Part shown: positions 21,988 through 35,040 of the stretch, piece by piece
How the letters are laid out: each line of letters opens with the position of its first letter
Position numbering within the stretch: the first letter of the stretch is position 1
Assembly: GCA_036023115.1 (NCBI GenBank)
Contig: JAYKKT010000047.1
Span: 596,001-660,000, forward strand
DNA: 64,000 nucleotides
Origin: Brasenia schreberi
Lineage: Eukaryota > Streptophyta > Magnoliopsida > Nymphaeales > Cabombaceae
Direction: 5' to 3'
Notes under the pieces: model-generated
Databases searched by the model: none
Told to the model about the DNA's origin: nothing
What the model saw: only the letters and a program-made list of their open reading frames with translations
Translations under genes and position numbers: made by a program

Positions 21988-24341
21988 AAGCCAATTCTTT
22001 TGTAGCTTTTGCCATAGATTCTATTGCTAAATGTTCTGCAGACAAGGTATCATCCGGATAAACAATGTTTATCTGTGATGTTCTGCAATTCTCCTACAAT
22101 CATCACCTGTCCTGAATTCTCATGCTTTTCCTCTCCTGCTGAAGATAATTATGGAATGCCGTTGCTGGCTAGCTTGTTTTTGTGCTTGCCGGATTGAATT
22201 GTGATCTTATGTCATGTTAAATAGTGTATATAGTTTTCTCCTTGTTTGATAGTTATCCTTCTTGCTTTTGCTGTTACCTCTGTTCCTTCCGCTCCTTGGC
22301 AGAAACACTATATGTTGTTCCCACGGATGAAGAGTATTGAAAGAGAAGCAGAAAGCTGAAAACTATAAGGTGTTGGCGCCAACACTGAACCTATCCACGC
22401 AGATCGTCCAGATAACCGTGGCAAAACATAAGAACGACCCAAGAAGTAACGTCCTTTTGATATGGAATTTGATAAGAAAACATCATTCGTTACTCATTAT
22501 GGTAGTAAACCTTTGATCTCTATGCTGGCAAATCTTGTAGCCGATGTTTAAAAATAATTTCAATGAAAATCTAGCTGTCGTATATGTGGATCGAATGAGG
22601 AGGTATTCCCATAGGGTGATCTCTACAACTTTAGTTGGTAAAATGGGTCACACCCGCAAGTATTGAGCTCATGACCTTAAACTTGTGAGAACCCCCTCAC
22701 CAGGTGAGGTATTACTCGGTGTGCCGAGTGATCTCTACTATAGATGCAACACACAGACCACATAATCTGATTCATCTACTGTTATTTTCATGTGTCTACG
22801 TCATCAACCATACGGCTGAATGGTATCACTGTCCCTGAGCCAGAAATCATTTGCCTTTAACCCTCTTACGTTAAGCACCTCTTTGCTTGGTGAGAAAGAA
22901 AAACCTGTCTTTCAGGAGGACCGGGGTCTTCTGGATAAAGAGTTCCTTACTGCTCAGAACTATTGCAGGTAATGAAATCAATGATACGGCATATAAAATG
23001 GGCAACGCCTCAAGTGCAAATGGTCTGGAACACTCCCAGGAGTAAAACGTATATGAATTAATTTGGCGAAATTTGAGTGAGATGATTCATCAAGAACTTT
23101 GACAATCCTTTGGTACATCTCATATCATAAAGTATGTAGCAAAGGAATCAATGTGGGCGAAGCATCTCCATCAAGGTGGATCTTGTGTTAGCAAGAGAAT
23201 TAGAAGGGAGCATCAAATTTGTCACCTGAAGGTCGCGCTCATCTGTGGTATTCGAGTTACCACACATATTCCCGATCTTCTTTATACATCTAAATCTGAT
23301 CGAGTATTTTCATTTTCATTCACATCTATTTTATAGACGACCAGTTACTAATTTAGCTACTCTGGTTGGAAAGCTCTCTAGGAAAGTGGCCCCGTGGGAT
23401 TGGAAGGTCGAATAGTTTGTTGTAAGATTTACTTTGGCAATTTACATAAATAATAAACCTTATATAAAATACAAATACACTAAAAAGGAACTTCTTTCAC
23501 AAGGTCGACAACCGCACCATGGAGGTAAGACAAACACGATACAGTTGATAAGCTATAAAGAACGGCTTGTTACTCTTTATACTTGCGCAACAAGGCTCCC
23601 TTGACCTCTTGCACAAGGTTCAGTGTTACAAGCTTACTTCATAGCCTAAAATAAGGCAACCTCTTCTGTAAGCCCTAACGTGAAAGGTAGCAACCTTACA
23701 GTAATGCTCCCACAGTGCGGTGCAACTACGCCATTATTGATTTAATGGAACTAGATCAGGTTGACCTTGCTTCACCGTATTGGGAAGCTTTTGTAGTTAG
23801 ACCAACCTCTTTAAATAGAGCAAATAAATTCTTTCATACAAACAAGATGGTTGAGCAGACACTAAGCACATGCATGCATGCATATCACAGCATCAGACTC
23901 CTGAACTAGCGTCACCAAGACGACCCCCTAGCAATGTGTTAGAACCCTTTCTACAGGACAAGACAAAAGACTTCCAATGGTTCTCCGGCGAGGTCTTTTA
24001 CCCCTACGAAATATTCATGACCTTACATCCACAGGTAAAAAACAAGCAGGGAAGATGAGGGGCGATCCGCTCGGGATCTCACTTGGGCACGAGATGCTTC
24101 TTTTAACAGGAGAAACGTTAACTCCAGAATCGCATGAACCCCCCCTCCTCCTTGGTAGCAAAGCAAAAAACCAAAGCTAGGAACTTAGTACCTCCAAAAC
24201 TCGATTAGTTCCCCAAGTATATAAAATTCATTACTGCACTAAACCAAACTTGCCAAAATTTAACCCTAAAAAATCAAAATATCTTATAACGAATCCAGAA
24301 AACTAAAAAAGAAAAAATCGCAAGAGCACAAAATTTTCCTT
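21988..24341. other. Intergenic region between NET1 and RPS3a
   Basis: The first 300 bases are probably NET1 3' untranslated sequence. A minus-strand SINE is at 22630-22737. The remainder (22738-24341) has only short, unsupported reading frames (23151-23336, 23715-23909, 23870-24180). The last few bases adjoin the 3' end of the RPS3a gene. Confidence 0.5.
22630..22737 (-). mobile_element. tRNA-derived SINE copy (family 1)
   Basis: Read on the minus strand it gives 'taatacctcacctggtgagg' followed by 'tcacaagtttaaggtcatga' and 'gctcaatact', the same order of box A-like, spacer and box B-like parts as the copies at 36988 and 42011. Confidence 0.55.
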
Positions 24342-27300
24342 CTAGGCTCCAATAACTTCAGTTTCTCCTGCCATCGCCTCATCGGCAGGCTTATCCACCT
24401 TGACACCAATATCCTCAGAGTAGTCACCATGCACCTGAATAATAGTCAAGGTTACGTAAACCACATTAAAATGTGTGTGTGTGTGAGAGAGAGAGAGACA
24501 GAGACCTCCATCAGTTTGCCAAGATCGAACTTTGGAGCCTTTAGGATTTTAACTTTTCTAATGAACACATTTTGCAAGGGGTAGATGTTTGACGTTGCCT
24601 TCTCAATTTCCTTGCCAATCATTTCAGGGATAAACTTCTGGACCAACTCCTTCAGATCGCAGGATGTCGCCTGGTTGATCATGATCTCCCTCATCTTGCG
24701 ACGAATCTGATAGCAAGATACATCCAGCATATGTAAGAAAAGTAGTCATCGGTGGGCCAAACCATTCTATTCTACACTATCCAGGTAAATCACGCACTCG
24801 ATTGATGGATTCATATGAAAATTCCACGTTATAAAGTCCAACCAAATGATAGGTATCCAAGTCAACAACTCAGCTATGTCAATAGTATACCTCAAAGCAA
24901 AACCTAGTATTTGTAAGTTAAGTTATTATTCATTAATAAAATATCAACAGCCAATACTCAATAAAATATTAAAAAATACAAAGTAGCCAAAAACATATAG
25001 CTGTGTCCACCACATTAAGTGTATATTTCGATAAACTACATAGCTAGTCACATAAATTATACCAAAGAATATGGTTTTGATTCCAAAGCAACATTTCTCT
25101 CTGCATATGTCATATAAACGAGAGAACGTATATCTCAGCGAATTTCACTGATTTGCAAAAATCAATGTTACCAACTTCACTTTCGGTCCTAAATCTATCT
25201 TTATTACTCGAACACTTTGCCTAAATAAGTCTGCGAAGGTAACATATGGCTAACCGATATATCCAGCCAAAGCAATACTAGACTTTAGAACCTTGATCCA
25301 GTTTAAGCAGACAAAACAAACACATTTTCTCAAAAACATCATAAAACTTAAACTTAGAACAGTAAAAAAGCAAATGGATATAAAAGGATTCTAATTTCTA
25401 ACCTGTCTGATTTGACTGGATTGTGCGTAGCACGTACGCTTGACCTGATTAGGCCTTCTCTTCGTAAAGCCAATGCAGAACATTCTCAACATATAATTGT
25501 CAGTGGTCTTGACATCTACATGTGCTTCAATCAAGGTCTGCCACTTGCGAACTAAAGATCTCAATTTGTCCGTGGTGAAATTCATACCCTGGAAGACAAA
25601 AAATGTCTATAAGCCATCTGATTTTGGATCCCAAAATATACGATGATAAAGAATTAACTGTCTCTTTACCCAGAAGTTAGTAAGAACATTCCTCCCTTGG
25701 ACATCCTCAGCCCGCAGACGGATCTTCCTGTACGACTGATCCTCATCAGCTTGAAGGTCAGCCAAGTTAATCTCAAAAACTCTGTGCTTCAGACCTTCTG
25801 AAGCAATCTGCATTATGAGAATACAAGAATTAAACTAAGAACCAAAAGCTTTATTATTTCTGGAGAAAAGAAGCACAGATTGATGGCCATGAAACATTTA
25901 AAAAGAAAGCAACACAAAACCTAAAAGATCAGAAATTTGCAATTGTCACTGCATCGAAATAATTTTACCCATATTATTGTTTGTTGCTAAATAGTCGACC
26001 CCATGTAGTATGGGAAAAGGCTTAGTTGTTGTATTGTTTGTTGCTAAATCTATGTCATGATATGAAGACATGAAAACACAGTTTATTACCTTAGTCGTAT
26101 TGACTATTGGTTTCACAAGGAAATCTAATAGTGGTTGTCTTAGCAACAACACAATCTAGAGGAATACAAAATCTATACACCTCCACCAGGCAATAAAATA
26201 CCTCCTTGCATGCATAAACATGGAAACTGGTCAGGTTTAGAGGTCGCCTTAGCAAAGCCTAAATCTTGAAGGCCATCCACCAGAAAACTAAAGACAAGTT
26301 GAAGTGCTAGCAAAAACTTGAATAAGATCAAGCGACGATATAAATGAATCTGACATCAGTAAGCACCATGCTGCTTCAGTTTAATTAATTCTACCCAGTA
26401 TCTAAACCAACAAGAAATACTAGTGGTTAAGAAACTTGATACTTCATCTTAAGTTCCAGTTTTAGGAGAGCATCAGTACAAAATTGAAATTCTCCATAAA
26501 AAGCATAAATCAAGATTTCCTAGCGAATGTTGACTTACTTTAATAACCATACCTTTAGCATTGAATGGTACTAAATCTCATCCACATCGAAAAAAAGAAT
26601 AACTAATTTTCTTGTGGAATAGAGCAAACAGGATATCAACAACAGCATTCATTCAACATAGACTTCAATTAACTATGACCGTTTATTTATTGCATGCAAC
26701 TGCTACTCAAAGTTCCAACATCTAGCAGAAACCTCCATAATAGAAATGTTCAAGCTTGTTTCACGTCCATACTTGTGAACTAAATGAGGAACACGATATA
26801 ATCAACGTTCTTCATTTTCAAATATTTCATTGGGAGTATTTCATGGAAAGCTTTCTCATCAATCCGGGGACAACTTTCAATCATTTCTCCAACAATTCAC
26901 AGATGAAATACTCCCAATGAGATTGACTCTTTCATTTTTTTTGTTGGCTTCTTTCATTGCTTCAGATAAAATTCGGAATTACTACACACCATCAAAGCAG
27001 CAAGATATGAAATTATTGGTGTGTCAACTTGGGATAATAGTTTTCGAGTGGTGGGACCACCAACACCAGTGTATCTTCCAACGAGGGGTTCAAATTGGAA
27101 TTAGCGCACAGCTGCATGGAACTTAACTGTGGCTTGAACTTAATTAAGAAATTCATTTTTAGGAGTGCTTTGATAATGTTATGGATGTTTTCTATGTATA
27201 ATTCTAAGATTAAAATAATGTGCTGGTCCTTTTAAAAATGTCCTTTTTACAGAAAAATTTGTGATTTTGGTTTTTAAAGGATACAACACGGGGCCACATA

Positions 27301-28503
27301 GGCATCATACCATATCATAGGATATGAAAAGTACGAGTGCCATATCGATGTTTTGAACAGTGCACTCAACATCCTTCAAGAGGAGCAATAGTGAAACCAA
27401 ATTCCTTATATGATTCCCAGAGGCAAAAACTAGTATTAGACTCAAGAAATGGGCTCTTGGAAACAGGAGGGATGCCCTATTTCATGGTCTAATGAAACTT
27501 ATAACAAACCCACCCTAGTTAAATCCATGCTGCTAGAATCTATGAAGCCTATAACCAACCATAACAAAGAAGCCTTGTGTTTCCGCTGTGTTGTTCAAGC
27601 GGACCCTGCTACTCCCTCTCAAATGATGCTCTATTAGACTATTACTTGATTAGACCACTGAATCGTTTTTGAAATCCGTTTATTCCTATTTCCCCATCAT
27701 CCTATTCAAGGGGTTGAGAAACTATCAAATTATTTCAGCACAATTCTAACACAAGATCTTGCCACTTTGTATCTCTAATAAGCTGCATCAGTCAGAAGCA
27801 ACAATGACTACTCCCAAAATCTGAGTGAATTTAATAAAAAGGAATGCCTTCTTATCAAGAAGCTCAGTGATTTTCCAACAATTCCATGCTAATAAACGCA
27901 TCAGCCATCAGGTACACTCTCAGGCTACTTCTGATCTAAACCTTTCCCAGTAGCAAGATCGTTAAGCAAAGACAACAGTGACACCACATAGGAGTCTACT
28001 CAGACGCAGAGTTTCAGGAACAAGAATCAAGTATGAAATAAAGAAACAAAAGAGAGTTACACCCAAAACAGGAAGTGTACCTTGCGGACACAGTAACTAA
28101 GAAAACACCTAGGCTAATTATCCATAACAAGGTATACTGGGTAAATAACAATGCATGAGCTAAAGATGAATTTCTGTGCATTCCAGAGCCATAAATCACA
28201 ACTTATACAGATGAGAAATGATAGCTTACCTTGGTTCCCTGGGTACGGGTGACTAGAGTTTTTCCAACTGTGCGGACATTAAAAACAGATGGCGCCTTCA
28301 CATCATACCAATCCTTCTTGGAAAAGGGATCAACCCTGCAGAAAAAGCAACCGAAGAACGGGTTTGCGACTTCCCAATAATGGAAAAAATAAAGGTTGTG
28401 AGATCGCTTTATGACTTTGGGTTTCACTTACGCCTTCTTCTTCCCTCCCTTCTTCCCTTTAGAGATCCTCTTGTTCTTCCTGTAAATTCAGAACAGAAAC
28501 CAT

Positions 28504-28565
<62 letters not shown>

Positions 28566-28575
28566 CGACGGCCAT
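24342..28575 (-). CDS. RPS3A: 40S ribosomal protein S3a (eS1)
   Basis: This is a structural protein of the small ribosomal subunit in the cytosol (eS1 family). Seven exons join in frame to a 260-residue protein: 28565-28575, 28432-28479, 28230-28335, 25670-25807, 25403-25588, 24506-24706 and 24342-24434. Every intron has GT..AG borders. Recognisable parts in order: [118 protein letters not shown] and [20 protein letters not shown]. The acidic tail ends EVIGA. The length matches plant S3a proteins (about 262). The start is fixed because exon 1 encodes only MAVG (last codon split) and splices to KNKR. No lesion was seen. Confidence 0.97.
25985..26032 (+). mobile_element. 3' end fragment of an RTE element in RPS3a intron 3
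   Basis: 'agtcgaccccatgtagtatgg' followed by 'gaaaaggcttagttgttgta' closely matches the end of the full RTE copy at about 18990-19040. Only the extreme 3' end is present, as expected for a severely 5'-truncated insertion. Confidence 0.7.
26828..26919. mobile_element. 92-bp palindromic (MITE-like) element in RPS3a intron 3
   Basis: A perfect 17-base inverted repeat (cattgggagtatttcat at 26828-26844 and its reverse complement at 26903-26919) encloses 58 bases. The whole would fold into a hairpin. Terminal inverted repeats on a short non-coding element suggest a miniature inverted-repeat transposable element. No target duplication is clear and no relative was seen in the window. Confidence 0.5.
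28512..28563. repeat. (GA)n microsatellite filling RPS3a intron 1
   Basis: About 50 bases of alternating GA occupy most of the 85-base first intron (28480-28564). On the coding strand the intron starts GTCTCTCTCT, so the 5' splice site is the first base pair of the repeat. Confidence 0.9.
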
Positions 28576-29526
28576 TGCTGAGGCGCCGAATGATGGGAAG
28601 AACACGAAGGCCAAAAAATGAAAGGGATTCCCCGCACCAACCCTAGCTCTATTTTATACGTGGAGGGACGAAGGCCTATTTTCCCATAATACCCTTTATT
28701 TCTCTGGAATTTCCGACATCGTTGAAAAGGTCCGTATAGATCCGAACCCGTTGTCAATGCTTAAATATTAGATCCGAATCCGTGCCTTTTTCTTTTCCCT
28801 TGCATCATTCAGAACCAAGGAAGCTGTTGTCAACAAAATGTACAAGTAGATCATAAAAATACGATGGTAATCAGCTATACTTCTAACTTGACCATGAGAT
28901 TGGATCTGGATCTGAATCTGCATCTACAATGAATTGGAGTTGCATTCAATTTGGAGTGGATCTGCTAGTATTTGGAACCAGTGAAAGGAAAAGTAAATGG
29001 ACACATGTTTATTTGAGAACAATGTGTTCAAAATTTAGTATGATCCAACTTTTAGTTACATCTAAATCAAATTAGCAGCATCTTGCCTTTAGAAGAGTTG
29101 ATGGTACAGATTACAACACCAACCAAGCTTTTTCTCATGCTAGGTGGAGCTAGATTGTTTGACGCCATAGAGCTTAATCGTGTGCCATAGCAAAGATTAA
29201 AACCTATTTTTTTATGGGGTACATATAACCCTGAGCCTTGGACTGTGAACTTAAATCATCAAATGAAGATGTTGAGGTAGATGTGATGCATAATAATTAT
29301 TATGCACTAAGTTGTACATGTTCTGCACGAGAATGTTGATCCAACATTAAGATGATCAATTAGAATTAAGAAATCATCAATCCCTAGCGATTTCATTATG
29401 TCTGCAAGAAGCTGAATATAATGTTAGATGAGAATGTTGATGCAACATTAAGATGACCAATTAGAATTAAGAAATCATCAATCCCTAGCAATTTCATTGT
29501 GTCTACAAGAAGTTGAATGTAATGTT
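28576..29526. other. Upstream region of RPS3a
   Basis: Apart from the core promoter (about 28630-28662) and a 101-bp tandem repeat at 29331-29528, this is AT-rich sequence without a visible gene. Confidence 0.5.
28630..28662 (-). promoter_or_regulatory. RPS3a core promoter: TATA box and telo-box-like motif
   Basis: On the minus strand a TATA-like CGTATAAAAT lies at 28651-28660, about 75 bases upstream of the start codon. CTAGGGTT, the reverse complement of the AACCCTA telo-box common in plant ribosomal protein promoters, lies at 28639-28646. The assignment is by motif and position only. Confidence 0.5.
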
Positions 29527-29528
29527 TG
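29331..29528. repeat. Two-copy 101-bp tandem repeat
   Basis: The unit beginning gaatgttgat(c/g)caacatt occurs at 29331 and again at 29432, about 94% identical, including 'attagaattaagaaatcatc' and 'aatccctagc(g/a)atttcatt'. Neither copy is coding. Confidence 0.85.
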
Positions 29529-31527
29529 TCACACCCGCTTGGGTTGCGACCACGACCCAGCCCGAACCGATGACACGTGGCCGCTTCTCACACGGGCGTG
29601 ATGGTGAGCAGTAACCAAATACAATACTAATTTAATTCAAACTTAAGAAATATCTAATTGAAATAAATATTCATATCGAAGTTCTAAACAACATGTCCAA
29701 AATGGTATGGGGCCCACCTAATAATAACCCCGAATAAAAGACTTTCTAAATCATTCAACACTTATCATACCATCTAAAATAAAAATGCAGCTTTATCAAA
29801 CTCCTACTCTGCTCCGTGTGCCTTCAAAGTGGTAGCTTTAGGATAAACTGTAAAACAATGGGGTGAGCTTCTATACACAGCTCAGTAGAGAGATTAAACA
29901 TCTTTAAACAGAAATCATACTAAAAGTATGCATGGTTTTACAATCATTTCGTAACAAACCACAATTACCTTTAAATCATGATATCAAATTCATACTGTGT
30001 CTACCCCAAAGGCCACAGGAGTCGTTCGACCCTCTCTAACGTGACCTCGGTAACCCCGTTCATGACGGTAACCATGTCAACTCTCATGGTAGAGTGCCCG
30101 AGAACACACCTTGTATTCGCCCCAAGCCGGATCGTCCGAGGGACTTGCAAGTCTCTAGAGACCCCACACAACCCACACAAGTATAGCTCGTATATTCACA
30201 CATCATTACATTTCTAAAACCAATTACAGTTCATCACATTTACAAATCATATCCAGATCCACGAATATCCAAAATCAAATCCATATCCACACAACATTTA
30301 AATAATTTTTAAATACCATGTTTATACAACACATGCATATCAAAACATGCTCTTTATCAATAAATGTCATAAATATGTTTTATTTGAAAAGCATATCAAA
30401 TAACATATCATTGCGAATAATATTTCACAAACATCAATAAAATATTTATCAATCATACATATTTAAATCTATCTAAAACAAGTAAAATCACTTCTAGCAT
30501 GGTTATGTAAAAGAATACATAACCCCCTACCTGAAGGAGCGCTAAGATCTAGTCCCTAAGCTGCTAGGCCACTCTTATCACCACCAAATCCTCTAATTTT
30601 AATATCTAAACAATTATAAATAATTAAAATATTAAAATTTATTTAACTATGAATCTTACGAAACAAGCTGTATTCGAAACGGATCTCAAACCCCAATCTA
30701 GATCCGTTTAAGCTATCCGAGATCCAAATTGATACTCAAATCCATATCTAATCCAAATGAGTGACATAGTAGGTAGCTTGTGTCACTGTGTCAACATAGA
30801 ACCTATAACTACTGACATGGGTCTTGTTTCTAACCTAAAAACCCATTTCAAGACACGACCCAAACTTCCCGTTTACGACACGGAACCTATTTTGACATAG
30901 AACTAGTTATTAACATGCGATACGACATGAATCAATGTCGGTTCATGACATTTTAGACACGACACGCCGTTTTTGACATGACACAGATACGAGGGATATG
31001 CCCAAAAGAGCTGATTCCCATGGTTTTCTGGCGTCAATTTCACCCGTTTCCAGCGACGATTAAGACTAGCGATGGTCCTCAACCGATCGCCTGCCCTTCT
31101 TCTTCCAACCCAATCCATCAATGGTGGTCGACGGTGTCATTTTGGCCGGAAAATTCATGAAAAATAATAACTCAGATTTGAGAAAATTTTCATGAATCTA
31201 CGCTTGTTTTGAGCCGATTTTCGCGTAATAAGGCTTGTTTTCGAAGGTTTAGAATGAAACAAACAAAATCCCTATGATCTAACTCCGTTTTAGCAACTAA
31301 AAATAAGAAATTTGACAAAAATAAAAATGGAGATTTTCTTACCGGATTCCAACGACTTTGACATTTTATGGCTTGCTCGTGCGGCTGCTCGTGAATCTCC
31401 TCCCCTGCTGGCCACCCCTACTCTGCTACTTATATAGCCTGGCCAAGCTGGTAACTGACCATTAATGGCCGTTACGTGCCTTCCAGCAAGGGAAGCACGC
31501 ACAGGCGTTGTGCAGTAACTGTTTTAC
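29527..31527 (-). mobile_element. Candidate solo LTR, about 2.0 kb
   Basis: It begins TGTCACACCC and ends CTGTTTTACA, giving TGT...ACA ends. On the minus strand there is a TATA box (CTATATAAG, about 31428-31436) about 90 bases inside the right end. The interior has the feel of a gypsy LTR (for example 'aaaacaatggggtgagcttc' at 29852). No gag or pol lies beside it and no second copy is in the window. Flanking 5-mers (atgtt and tatcg) do not match, so the boundaries are tentative. Confidence 0.4.
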
Positions 31528-31624
31528 ATATCGTGAGTTTCAAAGAATTTGAGTTGTAGTACAACGCCATCAAATATGAGATAAATTATGTCACAACTAA
31601 CATAATCTGAATATCGTTCAATTG

Positions 31625-32045
31625 CCAAATAGTTCTAAAGCTATTGGATGTAAATGGATCTTTAAAACCAAGAAGGACTCATTGGGCAACATTGAGTGAT
31701 ACAAGGGCCGATTAGTTGCTAAGTGGATTCACTCAAGGAAGGAATTGATTACAAAGAAACTTTTTCTCCGTCAGATCTAAGAAAGATTCATTTCACATCA
31801 TAATGGACATTAGTTGCCCATTTTGAGTCAGAATTATATAAAATGGATGTGGAAAACGATATTTCTTAATGGTGACTTAGAGGAAGAAGGTTAATAGCGA
31901 CTCAACCCGAAGGATTTTTTCTCTAACGATACAGCTCATTTTGGTTTCAGTAAGCTTCAGCAAATTCATATATGGACTAAAATAACTCCCTCCTCGACAA
32001 TGGTATTTGAAATTGGCTTTGTGGAGAACATCGTGGATCCAGTTC
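31625..32045 (+). pseudogene. Decayed Ty1/copia reverse transcriptase fragment
   Basis: Translated pieces in successive frames give AIGCKWIFKTKKDSLGNIE, then Y-K-G-R-L-V-A-K, ELITKK (for EGIDYKE), FLNGDLEEE, and lastly FEIGFVENIVD. These correspond to the copia RT fingers through the FLNGDL motif and the GF-x-x-x-x-x-D region. Stops and frame changes are frequent. No LTRs were found next to it. Confidence 0.7.
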
Positions 32046-33951
32046 CTTATTTTCATAAATTCTACTTTGTTATAGTGAAATTGCCAAGGTTACACTCCCT
32101 AAACTATATAACTACTCGGGTTAGGGAGCAGCTTTGTGCACAGAGAAAGAAGCCAAACGAGGGGGAACGGCCAATAGAGAGGTATGCATGCTAAACCTCT
32201 GCTTCATATTATCTTGTTTGGACTCGTACATTTTCCCAATTCGTGCTCCATAGTGATCTGTGCTGCAAAGGCAACTTGCAGTTGTTGATGGTATGGTTTG
32301 TTCACGGTTGTAGAGATATATACTGCATGGGACTGTTTCTTTTTGAAAAGCAAGATGGTTGTTGAAATCGCATGAATAAATATGGTCAGTAAGGTGGTTT
32401 ATATGAGAAATTTTCCTGTATATAAGAGAACCCATTGTGCTTCTGAACCATGATTCTTTATCTTGGTATTCATCTTTCTTGAATGTACCTAACATGCATA
32501 TCTGTGGTTCTTGGGGTGGTTCGTTAAGTGCTCCATCGTATCTGATTTTGCAAGTGAAAGGCCAACGGCGAACAATAAAACAACCTCTTAACATCATTTT
32601 CGCTTCCCTTTGAAACCATAAAGAACAAAGAAGATATGGGAAACAGAAGTCTTTTGCCTCCCTCTAGATGCCTAAAGATCATATACGATTTTGTATTGAG
32701 CATTGTTTCATATAATGCTAGTCATTTTTCAGAAAAGGTTCATCGCTTCATCCCAAAGTTCTTTTAAGGGCCATCGGTCGCAGAGGCTTTGCTTCTATTT
32801 GTTTACTATTCAATTTTTGTTTTTCTATGGAGTTGTTCGAAAATTCGCAAGAAAGAAGCAATGCTGCTCCTTGATTAACCAGCAATATCCTTAACCTTTA
32901 TAGTTCTTCACAGTGTGCGTCAAAAGAAAGGAAGGCAGCGCGCACACACACACACAGTATACGTTAAACTCTGTTATATAAGTTCTTGATTTTTGCTTCT
33001 TTTAGTTTGCTAAGATAAAGCGCTTAATGCTTTGTCATGATTATCCATCTTCCTTTGAAAATTTGCAAGCAAGACAAGGGCCATGTGCTTATCCTTGAAT
33101 ATCATGGTTTCTAAGATGCATCATGTGCTTTAGTGAAAACAAAAAACGCATTAATTATGTGGATCTTGACATGTTGTGGCCAATTGTTATGCCATTCTCT
33201 GTTTCATAGTCATCCATTATATGCTCCAGTCCATTCCCTATTGATGAAACGGGAACATTTTACATGTAACAAGATTGATACTGTTGGATCAGTAAGCTGG
33301 GGTTAGGCAGACGCCTACCAGCGTTGCAAACTGAAACTATGCATACAATGTGTGAGCGTACGAGGAATTCCACGAGGCGGTTCAGCCCTCCAACTGTAAA
33401 AGTTTGCACAGGGTACTCACTTCTCCTGTTCTCGCAGAAGAGGCTTCTTGCTTGAGTTACCATAGAATTAGCAACACAAAACAAGAGTCTTGTGCTACTG
33501 TTCATCATTCTCTGTGTAAAGCTGTTTATTTCATCTGAATCTCTGCTGCAAAATACCACAAAATTGCAGAGCAGTGTCATGGTACTGCTGCACAAAGATA
33601 ATAGTGCCAAAAGTTTACATACTTGGTGCTTGCCATACTTTAAAGAGGTTTCTTTGTTGAAGATGTCTTCCATTTTCATCATAATGGAAGGGGAAAAATT
33701 AAGCAGAAAGATCAAAGGCCAGAGTGTAAACCATGGCCGATTTGATTAACCTTGGGCCATTGCGTGTAGCCGACCGGTTTACACAGTGGGCTATCAAAGT
33801 CTACACTGTGGGTTAGATATACTTCAAACGATCACAGTTTAAACACTTGAGGAGCTTTCAATTTCACACGGATTAAATCATGCACATATATACTTAATTA
33901 TTTAGACTGCACATGTTTTGAACTGCAGCCGATCATACTCTCTCTCTATAC

Positions 33952-34000
<49 letters not shown>

Positions 34001-35040
34001 GTTTGTGTGTGGCCGAGTATCATCATATTATATGGTTAAGCAAAATGTGACCGTTCTGCAAGAACAGACAGTCATGGAAGATCAGACAGTAACAAGCTGG
34101 GTCGGTTATTAATTTTGGAGAAGACATACCCATGGCTAAGTTCGTCATAGTTGCATCATATCTTGTGAACCTGATTATGTTCTTGTTTCTGATTGTTTTG
34201 TCATCGTCACAATCGCCATGAGACTGCAATATGGAAATTGATCATAATCACGGCCTTCTTGCTTTTCGCTAGCCTCTTCTTATCCGTGGGGTACAAATGC
34301 AGGTCCCTTCTCTTCCCTCTTACCTTGTTTAGCGGTCTACCAATTGTGACACGCACACACGCACACATACATACGCGTGCGTGCGTGTTTCTGTGTGTCC
34401 AACCCTAGCACAGGAGCTAAGATCTTGTCTGTGGAGCCTAGAGAGAGAGAGAGAGAGAGACTAAGCAAAACGCGTGGGATGTACTGCAGGGAAATGAAGA
34501 GGACCGTGGAAGAAGAAAGGGCACATGGTTGCGTGGTTTCATTGCTGAAGAAGAAGGTGTCGTGCTTGAAACTGGAGTTGTGGCTGTCTGCAACATTCAA
34601 GGAGCTAGTAGGGTTGTATAGTTTCATCAGTTACATAATTCTTTCTGGTAAAGGATGTTCCATGAATTTCTATATTCAATATAGCGTTTGATCAGAAATG
34701 GAAGAAGCATGGTTGTTGCTTGAGCTGAGAAACATCGTTCTGGCGCTGCCGATTCTGGCGATCATCAAGCTGTTTCTGAGTTGCATCGCCTGTGTTTGCA
34801 GCCTCTGCACCGCACCGACGGTGTGGCATTATATGTAGGCTAACCAATATGCGTGCATACATGACTAGTTACGTTAACTTCTCTGATATATTTGATTAAG
34901 TAAAGATTAAGTGATTTGACATAGGAAACCACGATCAATAGTTATAAATATCAAATACGCATTTGTGACTACGGGTAAAAATTTCAGTCTCTCTTGCTAA
35001 CAGGTTTCCATCGTGGAAGTTCGTGATAATATAGAGACCT
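32046..35040. other. Gene-poor interval
   Basis: I see no supported gene. Minus-strand open frames at 32121-32597 (158 codons) and 33260-33715 (151 codons) lack any recognisable domain. At 34132-34840 several short plus-strand frames have hydrophobic segments (MAKFVIVASYLVNLIMFLFL, IIITAFLLFASLFLSVGY, MEEAWLLLELRNIVLALPIL) and might be the remains of a membrane protein gene, but no family is recognisable. Simple repeats lie at 33964-33996 (TA) and 34439-34460 (GA). Confidence 0.4.
33955..33998. repeat. (TACA)n-(TA)n microsatellite
   Basis: Short 'cataca' repeats run into about 32 bases of alternating TA. Confidence 0.9.

Noticed and set aside
32121..32597. 158-codon minus-strand open frame
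   Set aside because: No recognisable domain, no signal or repeat, and its start lies in AT-rich DNA; not enough to call a gene.
33260..33715. 151-codon minus-strand open frame
   Set aside because: No recognisable family, biased Cys/Ser/Leu composition, and no exon partner. Its start overlaps a plus-strand frame of similar quality.
34132..34840. Several short hydrophobic plus-strand frames, possibly one broken membrane protein
   Set aside because: The pieces do not join through clear splice sites and I cannot assign a family.
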